A stretch of DNA of 64,000 nucleotides from Faecalicatena faecalis (GCF_012524165.2 NZ_JABACJ020000005.1:124001-188000); one strand, 5' to 3'. Positions 16,401-25,202 are shown, counted from the stretch's first letter. Notes: a model not told the origin generated them from the letters alone. Numbers and translations are program-made.

Positions 16401-17893
16401 ATATCAACAGAAATTATTTGACGAAGATCAACTTCACGGATAAAAACAGCACAGCAAGAATCAAATACATAGTGATCCATTATTTCGGCGGACTTGCAAC
16501 CGCACAGAATCTGGCGCAATACTGGGCGAGAGAGTACGCAGGCGCGTCGGCACATTACGCAGTGGGACATGCAGGCGAAGTCTTCCAGATCGTTGAAGAC
16601 GACGACGTGGCTTGGCACTGTGGCGCAAATTCATACACGCATAAAGAGTGCCGCAATTCGAATTCAATCGGAATCGAAATGGCAGTCAAAAAGAGAAACA
16701 CGGCAACGCTTTCCGCTACTGACAAAGACTGGTATTTCACAAAAGAAACAGTCGCGGCAGCAGCAGAGTTGACGCGGCAGCTTATGAAGAAGTACAATAT
16801 TCCTGCGGATCATGTCATTCGCCATTATGACGTCACGGGGAAAATTTGCCCGAATCCGTATGTCTACAATGTAACGGAAGAAACATGGCAGGAATTCAAG
16901 GCAACAATCGCACAGAAAGGCACAACAGAAGGCTTCACAAGAATCATGGGGCGTTCCGTAGCGTCTGCCGAACAGATTGCAGAATATTACATCAAGAACA
17001 ATCCAGACACTGCTTCTTTTGCACTGGATATTGCACGACTGTTCATTGAAGAAGGCGACGCAGAGGGCGTTCGCGGTGACGTGGCAGCAGCCCAGACTTC
17101 CGTTGAAACGGGACACTTGAAATTCGAAGGAAGTGCAGTGACGTTGGATCAGAACAATTTCTGCGGAATGGGCGTGACGTCGAACGGCATGAAGGGCAAC
17201 AGCTTCGCAACTATGCGCGAAGGAATCCGCGCACAGATCCAGCACTTGAAAGCCTATGGATCCACAGAAGCACTGAAAAATGCCTGCGTAGATCCGCGCT
17301 TCAAGTATGTTCAAAGAGGTTGTGCAGAATATGTTGAATGGCTGGGACAAAAAGAAAATCCGAACGGCAAAGGCTGGGCGGCTGGCGCAAATTATGGTGC
17401 AGCTATTCTGAAAAACCTTGCAGCGATTATCGGAGAGCAGGGAGCAGGCGAAGGGAACCAGAATACAAGCGAAGAAAAGGCACTTTCTGGATATGCGAAG
17501 ATCATATACAAGGGAAGCGACGGCGTGAATTATAGGTCAGTTCCCGACTACAATGCAGCGGCAGCAGGCGTGGCAAAATACGGCGAATTATTCACTGTCG
17601 TCGGCGAATGCGGTGACTTCTACAAATTGAAGTCCGGCTGGTATCTGACGAAGCGTTCCGATCTGGTGGAATTCACAGAGAAGGAAGAAAAGAGATATGC
17701 GAAGATCATATACAAGGGAAGCGACGGCGTGAATTATAGGTCAGTTCCCGACTACAATGCAGCGGCAGCAGGCGTGGCAAAATACGGGGAGATCTTCACA
17801 ATCGTCGGGGAAAGCGGCGACTTCTACAAATTAAAGTCCGGCTGGTATCTGACGAAGCGTTCTGATCTGGTTGAAGTGATCCACACATTATGA
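16397..17893 (+). CDS. Endolysin: amidase, glucosaminidase and two SH3-like repeats
   Basis: The 498-residue enzyme starts with an Amidase_2 domain (about 1-170). Zinc-ligand histidines are in VIHYFGG and RHYDVTG, and a Cys follows in KICPNP. This domain cuts the MurNAc-L-Ala bond. Residues ~180-350 resemble a glucosaminidase-type lysozyme domain, so the protein probably has two cutting activities. The end carries two tandem SH3-like wall-binding repeats of ~68 residues separated by a short linker. No signal peptide is present, so release depends on the holin. Confidence 0.9.
   Translation: MNINRNYLTKINFTDKNSTARIKYIVIHYFGGLATAQNLAQYWAREYAGASAHYAVGHAGEVFQIVEDDDVAWHCGANSYTHKECRNSNSIGIEMAVKKRNTATLSATDKDWYFTKETVAAAAELTRQLMKKYNIPADHVIRHYDVTGKICPNPYVYNVTEETWQEFKATIAQKGTTEGFTRIMGRSVASAEQIAEYYIKNNPDTASFALDIARLFIEEGDAEGVRGDVAAAQTSVETGHLKFEGSAVTLDQNNFCGMGVTSNGMKGNSFATMREGIRAQIQHLKAYGSTEALKNACVDPRFKYVQRGCAEYVEWLGQKENPNGKGWAAGANYGAAILKNLAAIIGEQGAGEGNQNTSEEKALSGYAKIIYKGSDGVNYRSVPDYNAAAAGVAKYGELFTVVGECGDFYKLKSGWYLTKRSDLVEFTEKEEKRYAKIIYKGSDGVNYRSVPDYNAAAAGVAKYGEIFTIVGESGDFYKLKSGWYLTKRSDLVEVIHTL
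17491..17876 (+). repeat. Tandem direct repeat encoding the SH3-like domains
   Basis: Two copies of about 182 bp (17491-17672 and 17695-17876, offset 204 bp) lie in the endolysin gene. The first ~94 bp appear identical and the rest differ at scattered, mostly silent positions, which points to recent duplication or gene conversion. Confidence 0.9.
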
Positions 17894-17899
17894 TATAAT
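17871..17899 (+). promoter_or_regulatory. Sigma-A type promoter at the prophage right end
   Basis: TTGAAG and TATAAT are separated by 17 bases. The -35 lies inside the last codons of the endolysin gene and the -10 just after its stop. It would drive the small frame at 17917. Confidence 0.6.
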
Positions 17900-17916
17900 G
17901 GACAAAGAAAAGTTCT

Positions 17917-18036
17917 ATGAAAACGTGTAAAAACGCGCGAGTACAACACGCGCAATATACAAAGGCGGCTGCGGAGCCTGAAAAACCGCTGTTTACTGTT
18001 TCTATTGAAGAGGCTCACAAAGAAGGTAAATTCTAA
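17917..18036 (+). CDS. Short frame (39 codons) at the phage-host border
   Basis: ATG at 17917 follows the promoter by 17 bases with a weak AAAGAAAAG site. The frame encodes a 39-residue basic-then-acidic peptide ending in HKEGKF, followed closely by a strong terminator. There are two readings: a small phage gene, or the 3' end of a host gene interrupted by integration with phage DNA fused upstream. The terminator right after its stop fits both. I do not recognise a family. Confidence 0.4.
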   Translation: MKTCKNARVQHAQYTKAAAEPEKPLFTVSIEEAHKEGKF

Positions 18037-18054
18037 GAATCCATATAGAATATC

Positions 18055-18090
18055 AAACGCACTCAAGCTTTTCGCCTGAGTGCGTTTTTT
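18055..18090 (+). terminator. Rho-independent terminator
   Basis: AAACGCACTCA pairs with TGAGTGCGTTT and runs into six T residues on the + strand. It ends rightward phage-side transcription. The same hairpin could weakly end the leftward operon that stops at 18125. Confidence 0.88.
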
Positions 18091-18124
18091 AGATCCATCA
18101 TTCTTAGATCCGCATTCTCTATTT

Positions 18125-19531
18125 TTATTTATCATACACCGTCTTGATCTCCAGGAATTCTTCAAACCCTTCGATACCGCCTTCGCGTCCCAGCCCGGAC
18201 TGTTTATAACCGCCGAATGGAGAGGCTTCATCCCACTGTCCCTCATTGACATATACAGTTCCGGTCTTCATCTTACGAGCCACCTCGTTGGCTTCCTTTT
18301 CCGGTCCGTAGACTGCACCGGCGAGGCCGTATATGCTGTCGTTCGCAATCTCGATTGCCTGTTCGACGGTCTTATAGGTCAACACGACAAGAACTGGACC
18401 GAAGATCTCTTCTCTGGCAATGGTCATGTCCGGCGTAACGTCACAGAAGATAACCGGCTTTACGTTATAGGAACCGTCGTCTTCCGGGATTTCGCCCACT
18501 AAGAGTCTTGCACCTTCATTGACACCGAGTTCGATGTATTTTTTTACACGGTCGAACTGCTTGCGTGAGGAGAGTGGCCCCAATGTGGTGGAAGGGTCAT
18601 CAAGAGGGCCAAAATGATATTCGGCAGCTTTTTGCTTCAGGATTTCCTCTATCTGTCCGGCCTCGTCTTCGGGCACGAGCATCCGTGTGAGGGCATTACA
18701 GGTCTGTCCGCCGTTGAGCATAACGGTCTCAAGTACGCCGTTCACGCCGTTCTCCCAGTCTCCGCCTTTTAAGAAAATGGCAGCGGATTTGCCGCCCAGC
18801 TCCAGAGCAAGCTTTTTGATATTGCTAAGGGCCTTGATGGCAACGGCTCTTCCGGCATCCGTAGATCCGGTAAAGGAAATCATATCGACTTCGGGATGTA
18901 CGGCAAGTGCATCACCGACTTCTCCGCCTCTTCCTGTGACCAGATTAAATACTCCTTTTGGATAACCTGCCCTTTCAATTTCCTCGGCCAGGATGTAAGC
19001 AGTCATTGGAGTGAACTGGCTTGGTTTTAATACAACACAGTTCCCCGCAAGAAGCGCAGGAACGACCTTTTTCTCGATCTGTTCCAGTGGGAAGTTCCAA
19101 GGCGTGAGTCCTCCGATGACACCCACGGGTTCTCTGACGACAACAGAGGTCTGGCGGCGCTGCTCATATTCGAAATTCTTTGCCACCTTGATATAATGCT
19201 TTGCCTCCAGGATAAAAGGATCGGTGTGTACTTCTGCAGAAACTTTATAAGGAGAGCCCAGCTCCTTTGTGATTGTTTCAATTAAATCCTGTCTGCGCTC
19301 CTCCAGTCCGTGAACCACTTTTTCCATCAGGGCCACGCGTTCTTCAACTAGCGTATACTGCCATGTCTCAAAAGCCGCTCTGGCAGCGCGCACCGCTTTA
19401 TCTACATCCTTCTGATTGCCACGTGGGACCTTTGCAAAAATCTCATGTGTTGCCGGATTCTCGATTTCAATATAGTCCCGTCCTTCTGATTCTACCCATT
19501 CTCCATTGATATATAATTTACGAACATCCAT
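18125..19531 (-). CDS. Aldehyde dehydrogenase, probable ketoglutarate semialdehyde dehydrogenase
   Basis: The 468-residue enzyme belongs to the NAD(P)-dependent aldehyde dehydrogenase superfamily. It has the catalytic cysteine in GGQTCNA, the glutamate in LELGGKS, the TPWNFP oxyanion/cofactor segment and FTGST. In hydroxyproline catabolism it would oxidise 2-oxoglutarate semialdehyde to 2-oxoglutarate, the last step. It is the last gene of the leftward seven-gene operon. Substrate is inferred from the DapA-family and epimerase neighbours, as the superfamily is broad. Confidence 0.88.
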   Translation of the reverse strand: MDVRKLYINGEWVESEGRDYIEIENPATHEIFAKVPRGNQKDVDKAVRAARAAFETWQYTLVEERVALMEKVVHGLEERRQDLIETITKELGSPYKVSAEVHTDPFILEAKHYIKVAKNFEYEQRRQTSVVVREPVGVIGGLTPWNFPLEQIEKKVVPALLAGNCVVLKPSQFTPMTAYILAEEIERAGYPKGVFNLVTGRGGEVGDALAVHPEVDMISFTGSTDAGRAVAIKALSNIKKLALELGGKSAAIFLKGGDWENGVNGVLETVMLNGGQTCNALTRMLVPEDEAGQIEEILKQKAAEYHFGPLDDPSTTLGPLSSRKQFDRVKKYIELGVNEGARLLVGEIPEDDGSYNVKPVIFCDVTPDMTIAREEIFGPVLVVLTYKTVEQAIEIANDSIYGLAGAVYGPEKEANEVARKMKTGTVYVNEGQWDEASPFGGYKQSGLGREGGIEGFEEFLEIKTVYDK

Positions 19532-19574
19532 GTTTATGATACCTCCATTTTTGTGTGAAGCAGGTGAAATGATA

Positions 19575-20465
19575 TTATTGTATGCGATCGGGTGCCATTT
19601 CTTTTACAACAAACTGTTTTTCCTCCTCGGTCAGCTCATAGCGTGGCTTTCTGACATATCCGCCGTTTAATCCGCGGTAGGAGAGGAGATGCTTGAGTGC
19701 CTGTACCGGCTTTGGGAAGGACTCAAGGACATCCAGGGATGGGAGGATCCTTTGGTAGATCTCTTTCCCTTTTTCCAGGTCTTTTTCCTCACAGACAGCT
19801 TCATACAGGGCGACACAGTCTCTTGGGGCAACATTTGCCAGCATACAGATCCAGCCGCAGGCGCCCGCAGCAAAGCTTTCGAAGGCAAGATTATCACATC
19901 CGCAGAAGACAGAGGTCGTCTCTGGAGCATCGTTCAATACCTGCGTCAGCTTATGGATATCCCCGCTGGACTCTTTTACGATAGAAGCCCTCGGATGCTT
20001 TAAAATTTCAAGATATGTATTCTGCTCTAATTCCACTCCGGCTGATCCTGGATTGTTATAGACCACGATTGGAAAATCAGTCTGATCCATAACATAGTGA
20101 TAGAATTTTACAATTTCGTCCTGTGCGGGGTGGCAGTAGAACGGAGAGAGGACCATCGCTGCATCAGCACCACAGGCTTTGATGTTATTGACAAGCTTTA
20201 CAACGTCCTCCGGTCTTTCTCTGGAAGCGCCCACGATGATACTGACGCGGTCTTTGATATAGGGCACGATCTCGCGGACATATTGCATATGCTCCTCATC
20301 GGAAATACTCTGGTATTCTCCGGTGGCACCGAGGATGCATACTCCATGCACTCCGTTTTCGATGAGCCAGTCCAGGTTCTTTTTTGACTGATCAAGATCA
20401 AATTCTCCATTCTCCTTAAATGGGGTAACAGCTACTGCATAAATTCCTTTAAAATTTGGATTCAT
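19575..20465 (-). CDS. DapA-family aldolase/deaminase, probable pyrroline-4-hydroxy-2-carboxylate deaminase
   Basis: The 296-residue TIM barrel has the Schiff-base lysine in SIVKESSGD, the tyrosine in VVYNNPG, and a GATGEY loop in place of the usual GTTGE. The family includes dihydrodipicolinate synthase, N-acetylneuraminate lyase and the deaminase that converts 4-hydroxy-1-pyrroline-2-carboxylate to 2-oxoglutarate semialdehyde. Its place between a D-amino acid oxidase-like gene and an aldehyde dehydrogenase favours the last. Confidence 0.82.
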   Translation of the reverse strand: MNPNFKGIYAVAVTPFKENGEFDLDQSKKNLDWLIENGVHGVCILGATGEYQSISDEEHMQYVREIVPYIKDRVSIIVGASRERPEDVVKLVNNIKACGADAAMVLSPFYCHPAQDEIVKFYHYVMDQTDFPIVVYNNPGSAGVELEQNTYLEILKHPRASIVKESSGDIHKLTQVLNDAPETTSVFCGCDNLAFESFAAGACGWICMLANVAPRDCVALYEAVCEEKDLEKGKEIYQRILPSLDVLESFPKPVQALKHLLSYRGLNGGYVRKPRYELTEEEKQFVVKEMAPDRIQ

Positions 20466-20499
20466 AATACGGTCTTCCTTTCTTATTCTTGATTATATT

Positions 20500-21666
20500 T
20501 TAGGAACAAAATCTTTGAAAGCTAAGCAATGAGAGGTCCATGAAGGTCTTATCTCCGGCAATCATATCAGCCATGCAGGTCCCTGTGATCGGAGAGAGTC
20601 CGATTCCGTCGCCCTCGTGGCCTGCTGCAATGTAGAAGCCCTTAACAGGAGTGTCTGATACAATCGGCATATGATCCGGGGTGAACGGGCGCAGCCCGCT
20701 GTATGCTCGGATGACCTTGATATCTGCGATCACCGGGAAGAAACGGATGGCGCGCTCTGCCAATGCCTGCATGACATCAATTTCACTGCGGATATCTTCC
20801 CCGACAAAGCTTCTGGAAGATCCAATCAGGAAGTTGTTGGAGGCAGTCGGTTCGAAGACAAAAGCGACCTCGTTTCGTTTGACTCTTTCGGAGACCGGGC
20901 GCTCATAGCTGCCGCTCTGGAACTTTGTCAGCATATATCCAAATTCATGTACTTTCCTGCGGGCTACACGGAAGGTCTGTTCAGAAACAAGAATCTGCCC
21001 CTGTCTTGCCTGAATCGGAATATCCAGCCCGACCATCTTCCCGATGAAAGGAGCACGTACACCGCAGGCGTTCACAATATTTTTAGCAAGAATATCTCCA
21101 TTCTTACATTGGATCATAAAATAGTCTTCCTCTTTTTGAATCCCGGTTACCGGGTTATGAAGAGAAAGTACACAGCCAAGGCGTTCTGCTGCAAGAGCGA
21201 AGCCATAAGCCAGGCCGATCGGATAGACAGAACCGTCGGAAATCGTCTCCAGACCACCGTAAACATCCTTTGCCAGGTAGGGCTCATCGTCCAGTACTTC
21301 CTGATGGTCCATCATCCGCATCTGGATGCCGCATTCCTTCATATCACTGCAGAATTTGGAGGCAATCTCAAATTCTTCTTCCGTCTCAGTCAGATAGAGG
21401 CTTCCCTTCTGGGTCCATTCAATTTTATATTCCAGCTCATTCTCCAGCTTTGGGAACATGTCCTGGCTGGCTTTTGCAAATATCGCGTCAAATCCGGGCT
21501 GTTTGTCACAGACCAGGATATTCCCGTCACTTCGGCTGCTTGTGGAGTCGGCGATATCGCCGGCGTCAATTAAGACGACGCGGGCCCCTTTTTTGGCATT
21601 ATAGTAGGCGCAGGAGGTTCCGATGGAACCGGCACCGATTACAGCAACATCAAATATCTGGCTCAT
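20500..21666 (-). CDS. FAD-dependent D-amino acid dehydrogenase subunit (DAAO-like)
   Basis: The 388-residue protein opens with the FAD-binding GAGSIGTS motif and has the DAAO/glycine-oxidase fold, with a C-terminal 'AAGHEGDGIGLSP' loop. With the three redox partners encoded directly upstream it matches the catalytic subunit of multi-subunit D-hydroxyproline or sarcosine-type dehydrogenases. It would oxidise cis-4-hydroxy-D-proline to the pyrroline. RBS AAGGAGGTG is near-perfect. Electrons would pass to the FeS partners rather than oxygen in an anaerobe. Confidence 0.83.
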   Translation of the reverse strand: MSQIFDVAVIGAGSIGTSCAYYNAKKGARVVLIDAGDIADSTSSRSDGNILVCDKQPGFDAIFAKASQDMFPKLENELEYKIEWTQKGSLYLTETEEEFEIASKFCSDMKECGIQMRMMDHQEVLDDEPYLAKDVYGGLETISDGSVYPIGLAYGFALAAERLGCVLSLHNPVTGIQKEEDYFMIQCKNGDILAKNIVNACGVRAPFIGKMVGLDIPIQARQGQILVSEQTFRVARRKVHEFGYMLTKFQSGSYERPVSERVKRNEVAFVFEPTASNNFLIGSSRSFVGEDIRSEIDVMQALAERAIRFFPVIADIKVIRAYSGLRPFTPDHMPIVSDTPVKGFYIAAGHEGDGIGLSPITGTCMADMIAGDKTFMDLSLLSFQRFCS

Positions 21667-21667
21667 G

Positions 21668-22501
21668 TTACACCTCCTTCTTTATTCCGGCTAATTCGCC
21701 GAATGTGGTCGGACGCACCGGAGGACGGTCCGTGCTTCCAACAAGTGTGTCAGGGGCACTTCCTAATTCTTCGGAGAGGATTCGGCTCACCAGCTTTCCG
21801 CAAGTGCGGCCCTGGCAGAGTCCCATGCCTGCACGGCATCTTCTTTTGACTTCCGTAACAGTGGTTGCTTTTTTATTGCGGATGGCATCCCTGACTTCTC
21901 CGGCCGTAATTTCCTCACAACGGCAGACAATGACATCATCATCCAGGACTCCCTGGGGCTCCACAGGTTCAAATCCCTTTCCAGGCTTAGGAAGAACGAG
22001 CCGTTTCATGGTTCTTACATGGTCCACGTGTTCCTTCGGGACGGCAAGTGTCACTACAGGAGTGTGGTCGTTGCGTTTGGGATTCATGACTCTTACGACA
22101 GTTCCCTGACAGACATATTCTCCGCCGCGGCTCAAGGCTTCTACCTCATCCCCTTTTTCTGGAAGAGGTAGATATTCGAATGGAAAGCTGATCAGAGCTT
22201 CTGTCTTGGAATAGGTCTTGTCTACAACAAAAATAGCAAGTCCGGAACATGCCGCAATACAGGAGCCGCACCCTGTACAGGTATCTTCTTCAATGCGCGG
22301 TGTATTGGTGATCGGAGTTCCGATCTTGATAGCATGGAACGGACATGCAGCCTCACACGGGTTACAGGGAATCTCCTGTACACATTCCGCAATGGCAATG
22401 GGCCCTTTTGCAAAACGTTCCTCACTCGGCCAGCCATTCGCAGTTACAATCTCTTCCCTGGAAGGATAACCGTCATATATAATTCCTGATTTCTTTTCCA
22501 T
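21668..22501 (-). CDS. Iron-sulfur subunit: ferredoxin-like plus BFD-type 2Fe-2S domain
   Basis: Residues ~40-90 carry two 4Fe-4S binding sets (CNPCEAACP and CTGCGSCIAAC). Residues ~190-235 carry a BFD-like set (CRCEE ... CRAGMGLCQGRTC). It is an electron-transfer subunit of the dehydrogenase complex. The 277-residue gene overlaps the upstream gene by one base (TAATG) and is separated from the DAAO-like gene by one base, so translation is coupled. Confidence 0.85.
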   Translation of the reverse strand: MEKKSGIIYDGYPSREEIVTANGWPSEERFAKGPIAIAECVQEIPCNPCEAACPFHAIKIGTPITNTPRIEEDTCTGCGSCIAACSGLAIFVVDKTYSKTEALISFPFEYLPLPEKGDEVEALSRGGEYVCQGTVVRVMNPKRNDHTPVVTLAVPKEHVDHVRTMKRLVLPKPGKGFEPVEPQGVLDDDVIVCRCEEITAGEVRDAIRNKKATTVTEVKRRCRAGMGLCQGRTCGKLVSRILSEELGSAPDTLVGSTDRPPVRPTTFGELAGIKKEV

Positions 22502-23586
22502 TACAGATTCACCCCCATATCTACGACCCGTTTTTTCGCGTTCATCCGACGTTCACCGAAAGGCCCCTGGCGGAGCGATGCGAGCCGGTCACGGATCTCT
22601 TCTTTTTTCTGCTCGGCAGCCTGGGAAGATAAATGTCCCAGGGAATAGGAGACGGATACGGCGGCCAGCCGTCCTTCATCCATTGCAGTGCTGGCTTCTT
22701 CCACTCCTGCGGTATCCCCTGCCACGTAAACATCTTTTACACTGGTCTCCATATTTTCATTGTGGATCGGCATGAAGCCGCCCAGTTCCGGGATAAAATC
22801 ATGCTTCACACCAGCCATCTGTGCCAGCTCGGAGAGCGGACGTAAGCCTACAGCGACACAGATTGTATCCACATCAATTTTTTGTTCTGTGCCCTTTAGA
22901 ATCTTTCCATTTTCAAAATGTGCTATGACTGCTTCTTCGACATGGTCTTTCCCTCTGGCCTCTGCAATTGTATGTCCAATAAAAAATGGAACTCCGGCCC
23001 GTTTCAGCTTCGCTGCATGAACTCCATATGCGCCGATTCTTGGCATTCCCTCGACAATCCCGACCACGTCTGCGCCGGCCTGCAGTAATTGATAGGCAAC
23101 GATAACGCCTACATTGCCGGAACCGATCATCAAGATCCGTTTGCCGGGAAGGACCCGGTTCACATTGACCATTGTCTGCGCAGCACCTGCTCCCATCACT
23201 CCGGGAAGTGTCCAACCAGGAAAACGAAGAGGATTTTCTGCGCCGCCGGTACAGATCAAAATACTCTGTGCTTCGATGGTCTCTGTGATGCCATGGCGTA
23301 ATACTGCCACACGTTTTCCAGCAAAAATGCCGATGACAGAGCTTTCCAGCCATACCTCCACGCCGATCTCTTCGGTTTCTTTTAATAGTTGTTTCCCAAT
23401 TTCAAACCCACGGATTCCGGCACTGTGTGCCTGTGATCCGAAAAATTTGTGAAGCTGCTTAAAAAACTGCCCGCCTGCGGTTCTGTTTTCATCGATCAGA
23501 AGAACCTCACAGCCGTTTTTTGTAGCTTCGATTGCTGCCGCAAGTCCTGCCGGGCCTGCGCCGATGATGACAACCTCTCTTTTCAT
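22501..23586 (-). CDS. FAD/NAD(P)-dependent oxidoreductase subunit
   Basis: The 361-residue protein begins with a Rossmann FAD site (VVIIGAGPAGLAAAI), has a second dinucleotide site (MIGSGNVG) and a C-terminal GDTAG motif. These are the hallmarks of the alpha subunit of HcnB / LhpB / sarcosine-oxidase-like complexes. It likely passes electrons from substrate oxidation to NAD(P) or a carrier. I chose ATG at 23586, which overlaps the stop of the small 2Fe-2S gene by four bases (ATGA). Confidence 0.86.
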   Translation of the reverse strand: MKREVVIIGAGPAGLAAAIEATKNGCEVLLIDENRTAGGQFFKQLHKFFGSQAHSAGIRGFEIGKQLLKETEEIGVEVWLESSVIGIFAGKRVAVLRHGITETIEAQSILICTGGAENPLRFPGWTLPGVMGAGAAQTMVNVNRVLPGKRILMIGSGNVGVIVAYQLLQAGADVVGIVEGMPRIGAYGVHAAKLKRAGVPFFIGHTIAEARGKDHVEEAVIAHFENGKILKGTEQKIDVDTICVAVGLRPLSELAQMAGVKHDFIPELGGFMPIHNENMETSVKDVYVAGDTAGVEEASTAMDEGRLAAVSVSYSLGHLSSQAAEQKKEEIRDRLASLRQGPFGERRMNAKKRVVDMGVNL

Positions 23587-23903
23587 GGCTTTTTCCTCCC
23601 GTATCCTTCCTGCGTTTCTACCACCATTCCATCCTCCACCGGAGTGATGCAGGTCCTGACGTTGGCCTGTCCGTTCACGGTCATGACACAATCGGTACAT
23701 TGCCCGATTCCGCAGAAGACTCCTCTTGGTTTATGTTCCTTTGCAGTGTAACGGTGGATCTTAATACCGTTGGCCATCAGAACAGCAGCAATCATCTCGC
23801 CCTTTTTGGCCTTCATTTTTTTACCATCCACTGTGATCTCAACGAATTCCTCACAGATGTCCTCCCCCAGTATGGGGTGGTTCTTTACACGCATTTCATC
23901 CAT
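23583..23903 (-). CDS. Small 2Fe-2S subunit (HcnA/LhpE-like)
   Basis: The 106-residue protein has a plant-type 2Fe-2S pattern (CGIGQCTDC and a later Cys in RTCITPV) within a beta-grasp fold. This is the small subunit of the same redox complex. RBS GGAGGCG lies eight bases before its ATG. It is followed without a gap by the large FAD subunit. Confidence 0.86.
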   Translation of the reverse strand: MDEMRVKNHPILGEDICEEFVEITVDGKKMKAKKGEMIAAVLMANGIKIHRYTAKEHKPRGVFCGIGQCTDCVMTVNGQANVRTCITPVEDGMVVETQEGYGRKKP

Positions 23904-23920
23904 TTTTATGCGCCTCCATT

Positions 23921-24928
23921 CTAAGCTAATTGATATCCTGCCGGGAAGATATCTTCTGGGTCCAACATAAAGGTATGGATCCCTGTGATAAATGCCCGTC
24001 CTTTTACCTCTGGGATGACTGCCGGAAGTGAGCCGACCAGTGCGTCATCTACATAAGTACATTCGAATCTGCCGCCGATGATGCTTTCATGGATAAAGGA
24101 TTCTCCTTTTTGGATCAGTCCCTTTTTCGCAAGCACTGAAAGCTTGGCGGATGTTCCGGTTCCGCATGGTGAGCGGTCGATTGCCCCCGGCGGGATGACG
24201 ACAGCATTTCGAATCAGGTTCTTTTGAGTCTGGCTGTTTTCATAGAACTCTACATGGGTCACATGGTTGGCGAACGGAATCTCGGGATGCATGACCTGGA
24301 TCTGTGTGTTGATCTCATCTTTTAAAAGATTTCCGGTCTGTATGATCTTGGCGGAGTTCTTAGGATTCAGTGTGAGTCCTACAGAGGCGGCCGGTAGAAT
24401 CGCGTAAATATTCCCGCCGTATGCGATGTCTAAGGTGACTGGACCATACTCATCCGTATTGACCGTTACATTTTCTGCCATGACAAATGCAGGAGCGTTC
24501 AGGAAAGAGACGCTTCTTGCCTCTCCTTCGACGACTTCGATCTTAAGCTTCACCAATCCTGCGGCTGTATCCAATGTGACATATGTAAATGGCTCCGTTA
24601 CTTCTATCATACCGGACTCTACGAGCGCAGTTCCGACACCGATCGTGTCATGTCCGCACATGGGCATCCATCCGCCGACTTCAAAATACAGGACTCCGAT
24701 GTCCGCCTCTGGACTGCAGGGAGCAGTGATGATCGTTCCTGACATAACGTCATTTCCCCGCGGCTCATAAGTCAAAAGCTGTCTGACCCAGTCGCCTTCA
24801 GTCATCATGTACTGAAGTTTTTCCAGCATGGTATTTCCCTTGATATATGGAATTCCACCTAATACATTGCGTGTCGGCTCTCCGCTGGTATGAGTGTCAA
24901 TGGTGTGGAACGTCTTTTTAATTTTCAA
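23921..24928 (-). CDS. Proline racemase family, probable 4-hydroxyproline 2-epimerase
   Basis: The 335-residue enzyme has both catalytic cysteines of this family: MCGHDTIG (first) and SPCGTGTSA (second). Two cysteines argue for racemase/epimerase chemistry and against trans-3-hydroxyproline dehydratase, where the second is usually Thr. With the downstream D-amino acid dehydrogenase and DapA-family genes, the best reading is epimerisation of trans-4-hydroxy-L-proline to cis-4-hydroxy-D-proline. Proline racemase remains possible. The start is TTG with GGAGGT seven bases upstream. It is the first gene of the operon. Confidence 0.85.
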   Translation of the reverse strand: MKIKKTFHTIDTHTSGEPTRNVLGGIPYIKGNTMLEKLQYMMTEGDWVRQLLTYEPRGNDVMSGTIITAPCSPEADIGVLYFEVGGWMPMCGHDTIGVGTALVESGMIEVTEPFTYVTLDTAAGLVKLKIEVVEGEARSVSFLNAPAFVMAENVTVNTDEYGPVTLDIAYGGNIYAILPAASVGLTLNPKNSAKIIQTGNLLKDEINTQIQVMHPEIPFANHVTHVEFYENSQTQKNLIRNAVVIPPGAIDRSPCGTGTSAKLSVLAKKGLIQKGESFIHESIIGGRFECTYVDDALVGSLPAVIPEVKGRAFITGIHTFMLDPEDIFPAGYQLA

Positions 24929-24997
24929 GATACAGACCTCCTTTTCTGAAATCTTGTATACGATTCATTATTTTGTATACACTTTGTTGTTGATTTC

Positions 24998-25025
24998 ATT
25001 CTAGCATGCTTTTTCACAAATACAA
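24998..25025 (-). promoter_or_regulatory. Putative promoter of the hydroxyproline operon
   Basis: On the minus strand TTGTAT and TAGAAT are separated by 16 bases. Downstream, in the leader, GTATAC occurs twice at 24956-24961 and 24975-24980, 19 bases apart, a possible repressor site. Confidence 0.45.
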
Positions 25026-25131
25026 GTAGTAAAGTTCATTTTTGTGAATATTTATTTCTTTAATGTGAAATTTGTAACGAATTAAATTTGATAAAATGAA
25101 AATATGGGCCAAAATCCATCATTTTTGTGAA
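25013..25131. promoter_or_regulatory. Repeated TTTGTGAA elements in the divergent intergenic region
   Basis: TTCACAAA (25013-25020) and TTTGTGAA (25041-25048) form an inverted pair, and TTTGTGAA recurs at 25124-25131. This 317-base region between the catabolic operon and the XRE-cupin gene contains no gene. The repeats are candidate operators for the adjacent regulator. Confidence 0.45.
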
Positions 25132-25173
25132 AAAATATTCAACCTCATTGATTGGTTTGAAAGGATACTTGTA

Positions 25174-25202
25174 TTGACGGGATTGGGGAGGGAGGGTATA
25201 CT
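25174..25202 (+). promoter_or_regulatory. Sigma-A promoter of the XRE-cupin gene
   Basis: TTGACG and TATACT are separated by exactly 17 bases, about 44 bases upstream of the start codon at 25246. Confidence 0.7.

Larger units (their letters stand above)
1..18036 (+). mobile_element. Prophage, right part (siphovirus type, carries a DGR)
   Basis: About 18 kb of co-directional genes follow the standard siphovirus order: portal, protease, capsid, connectors, tail tube, chaperones, tape measure, distal tail, fibre, holin and endolysin. The left end lies outside the window, so integrase, repressor and terminase are not seen. The right border is inferred. The last phage gene ends at 17893, and the first clearly chromosomal gene, an aldehyde dehydrogenase on the other strand, ends at 18125. 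Codon use differs from the chromosome: Asp is mostly GAC here and mostly GAT in host genes. No core gene is visibly broken, so the element may be active. Confidence 0.93.

Noticed and set aside
23921..24928. trans-3-hydroxy-L-proline dehydratase
   Set aside because: The second active-site residue is Cys (SPCGTG), not Thr, so a two-base racemase/epimerase is more likely.
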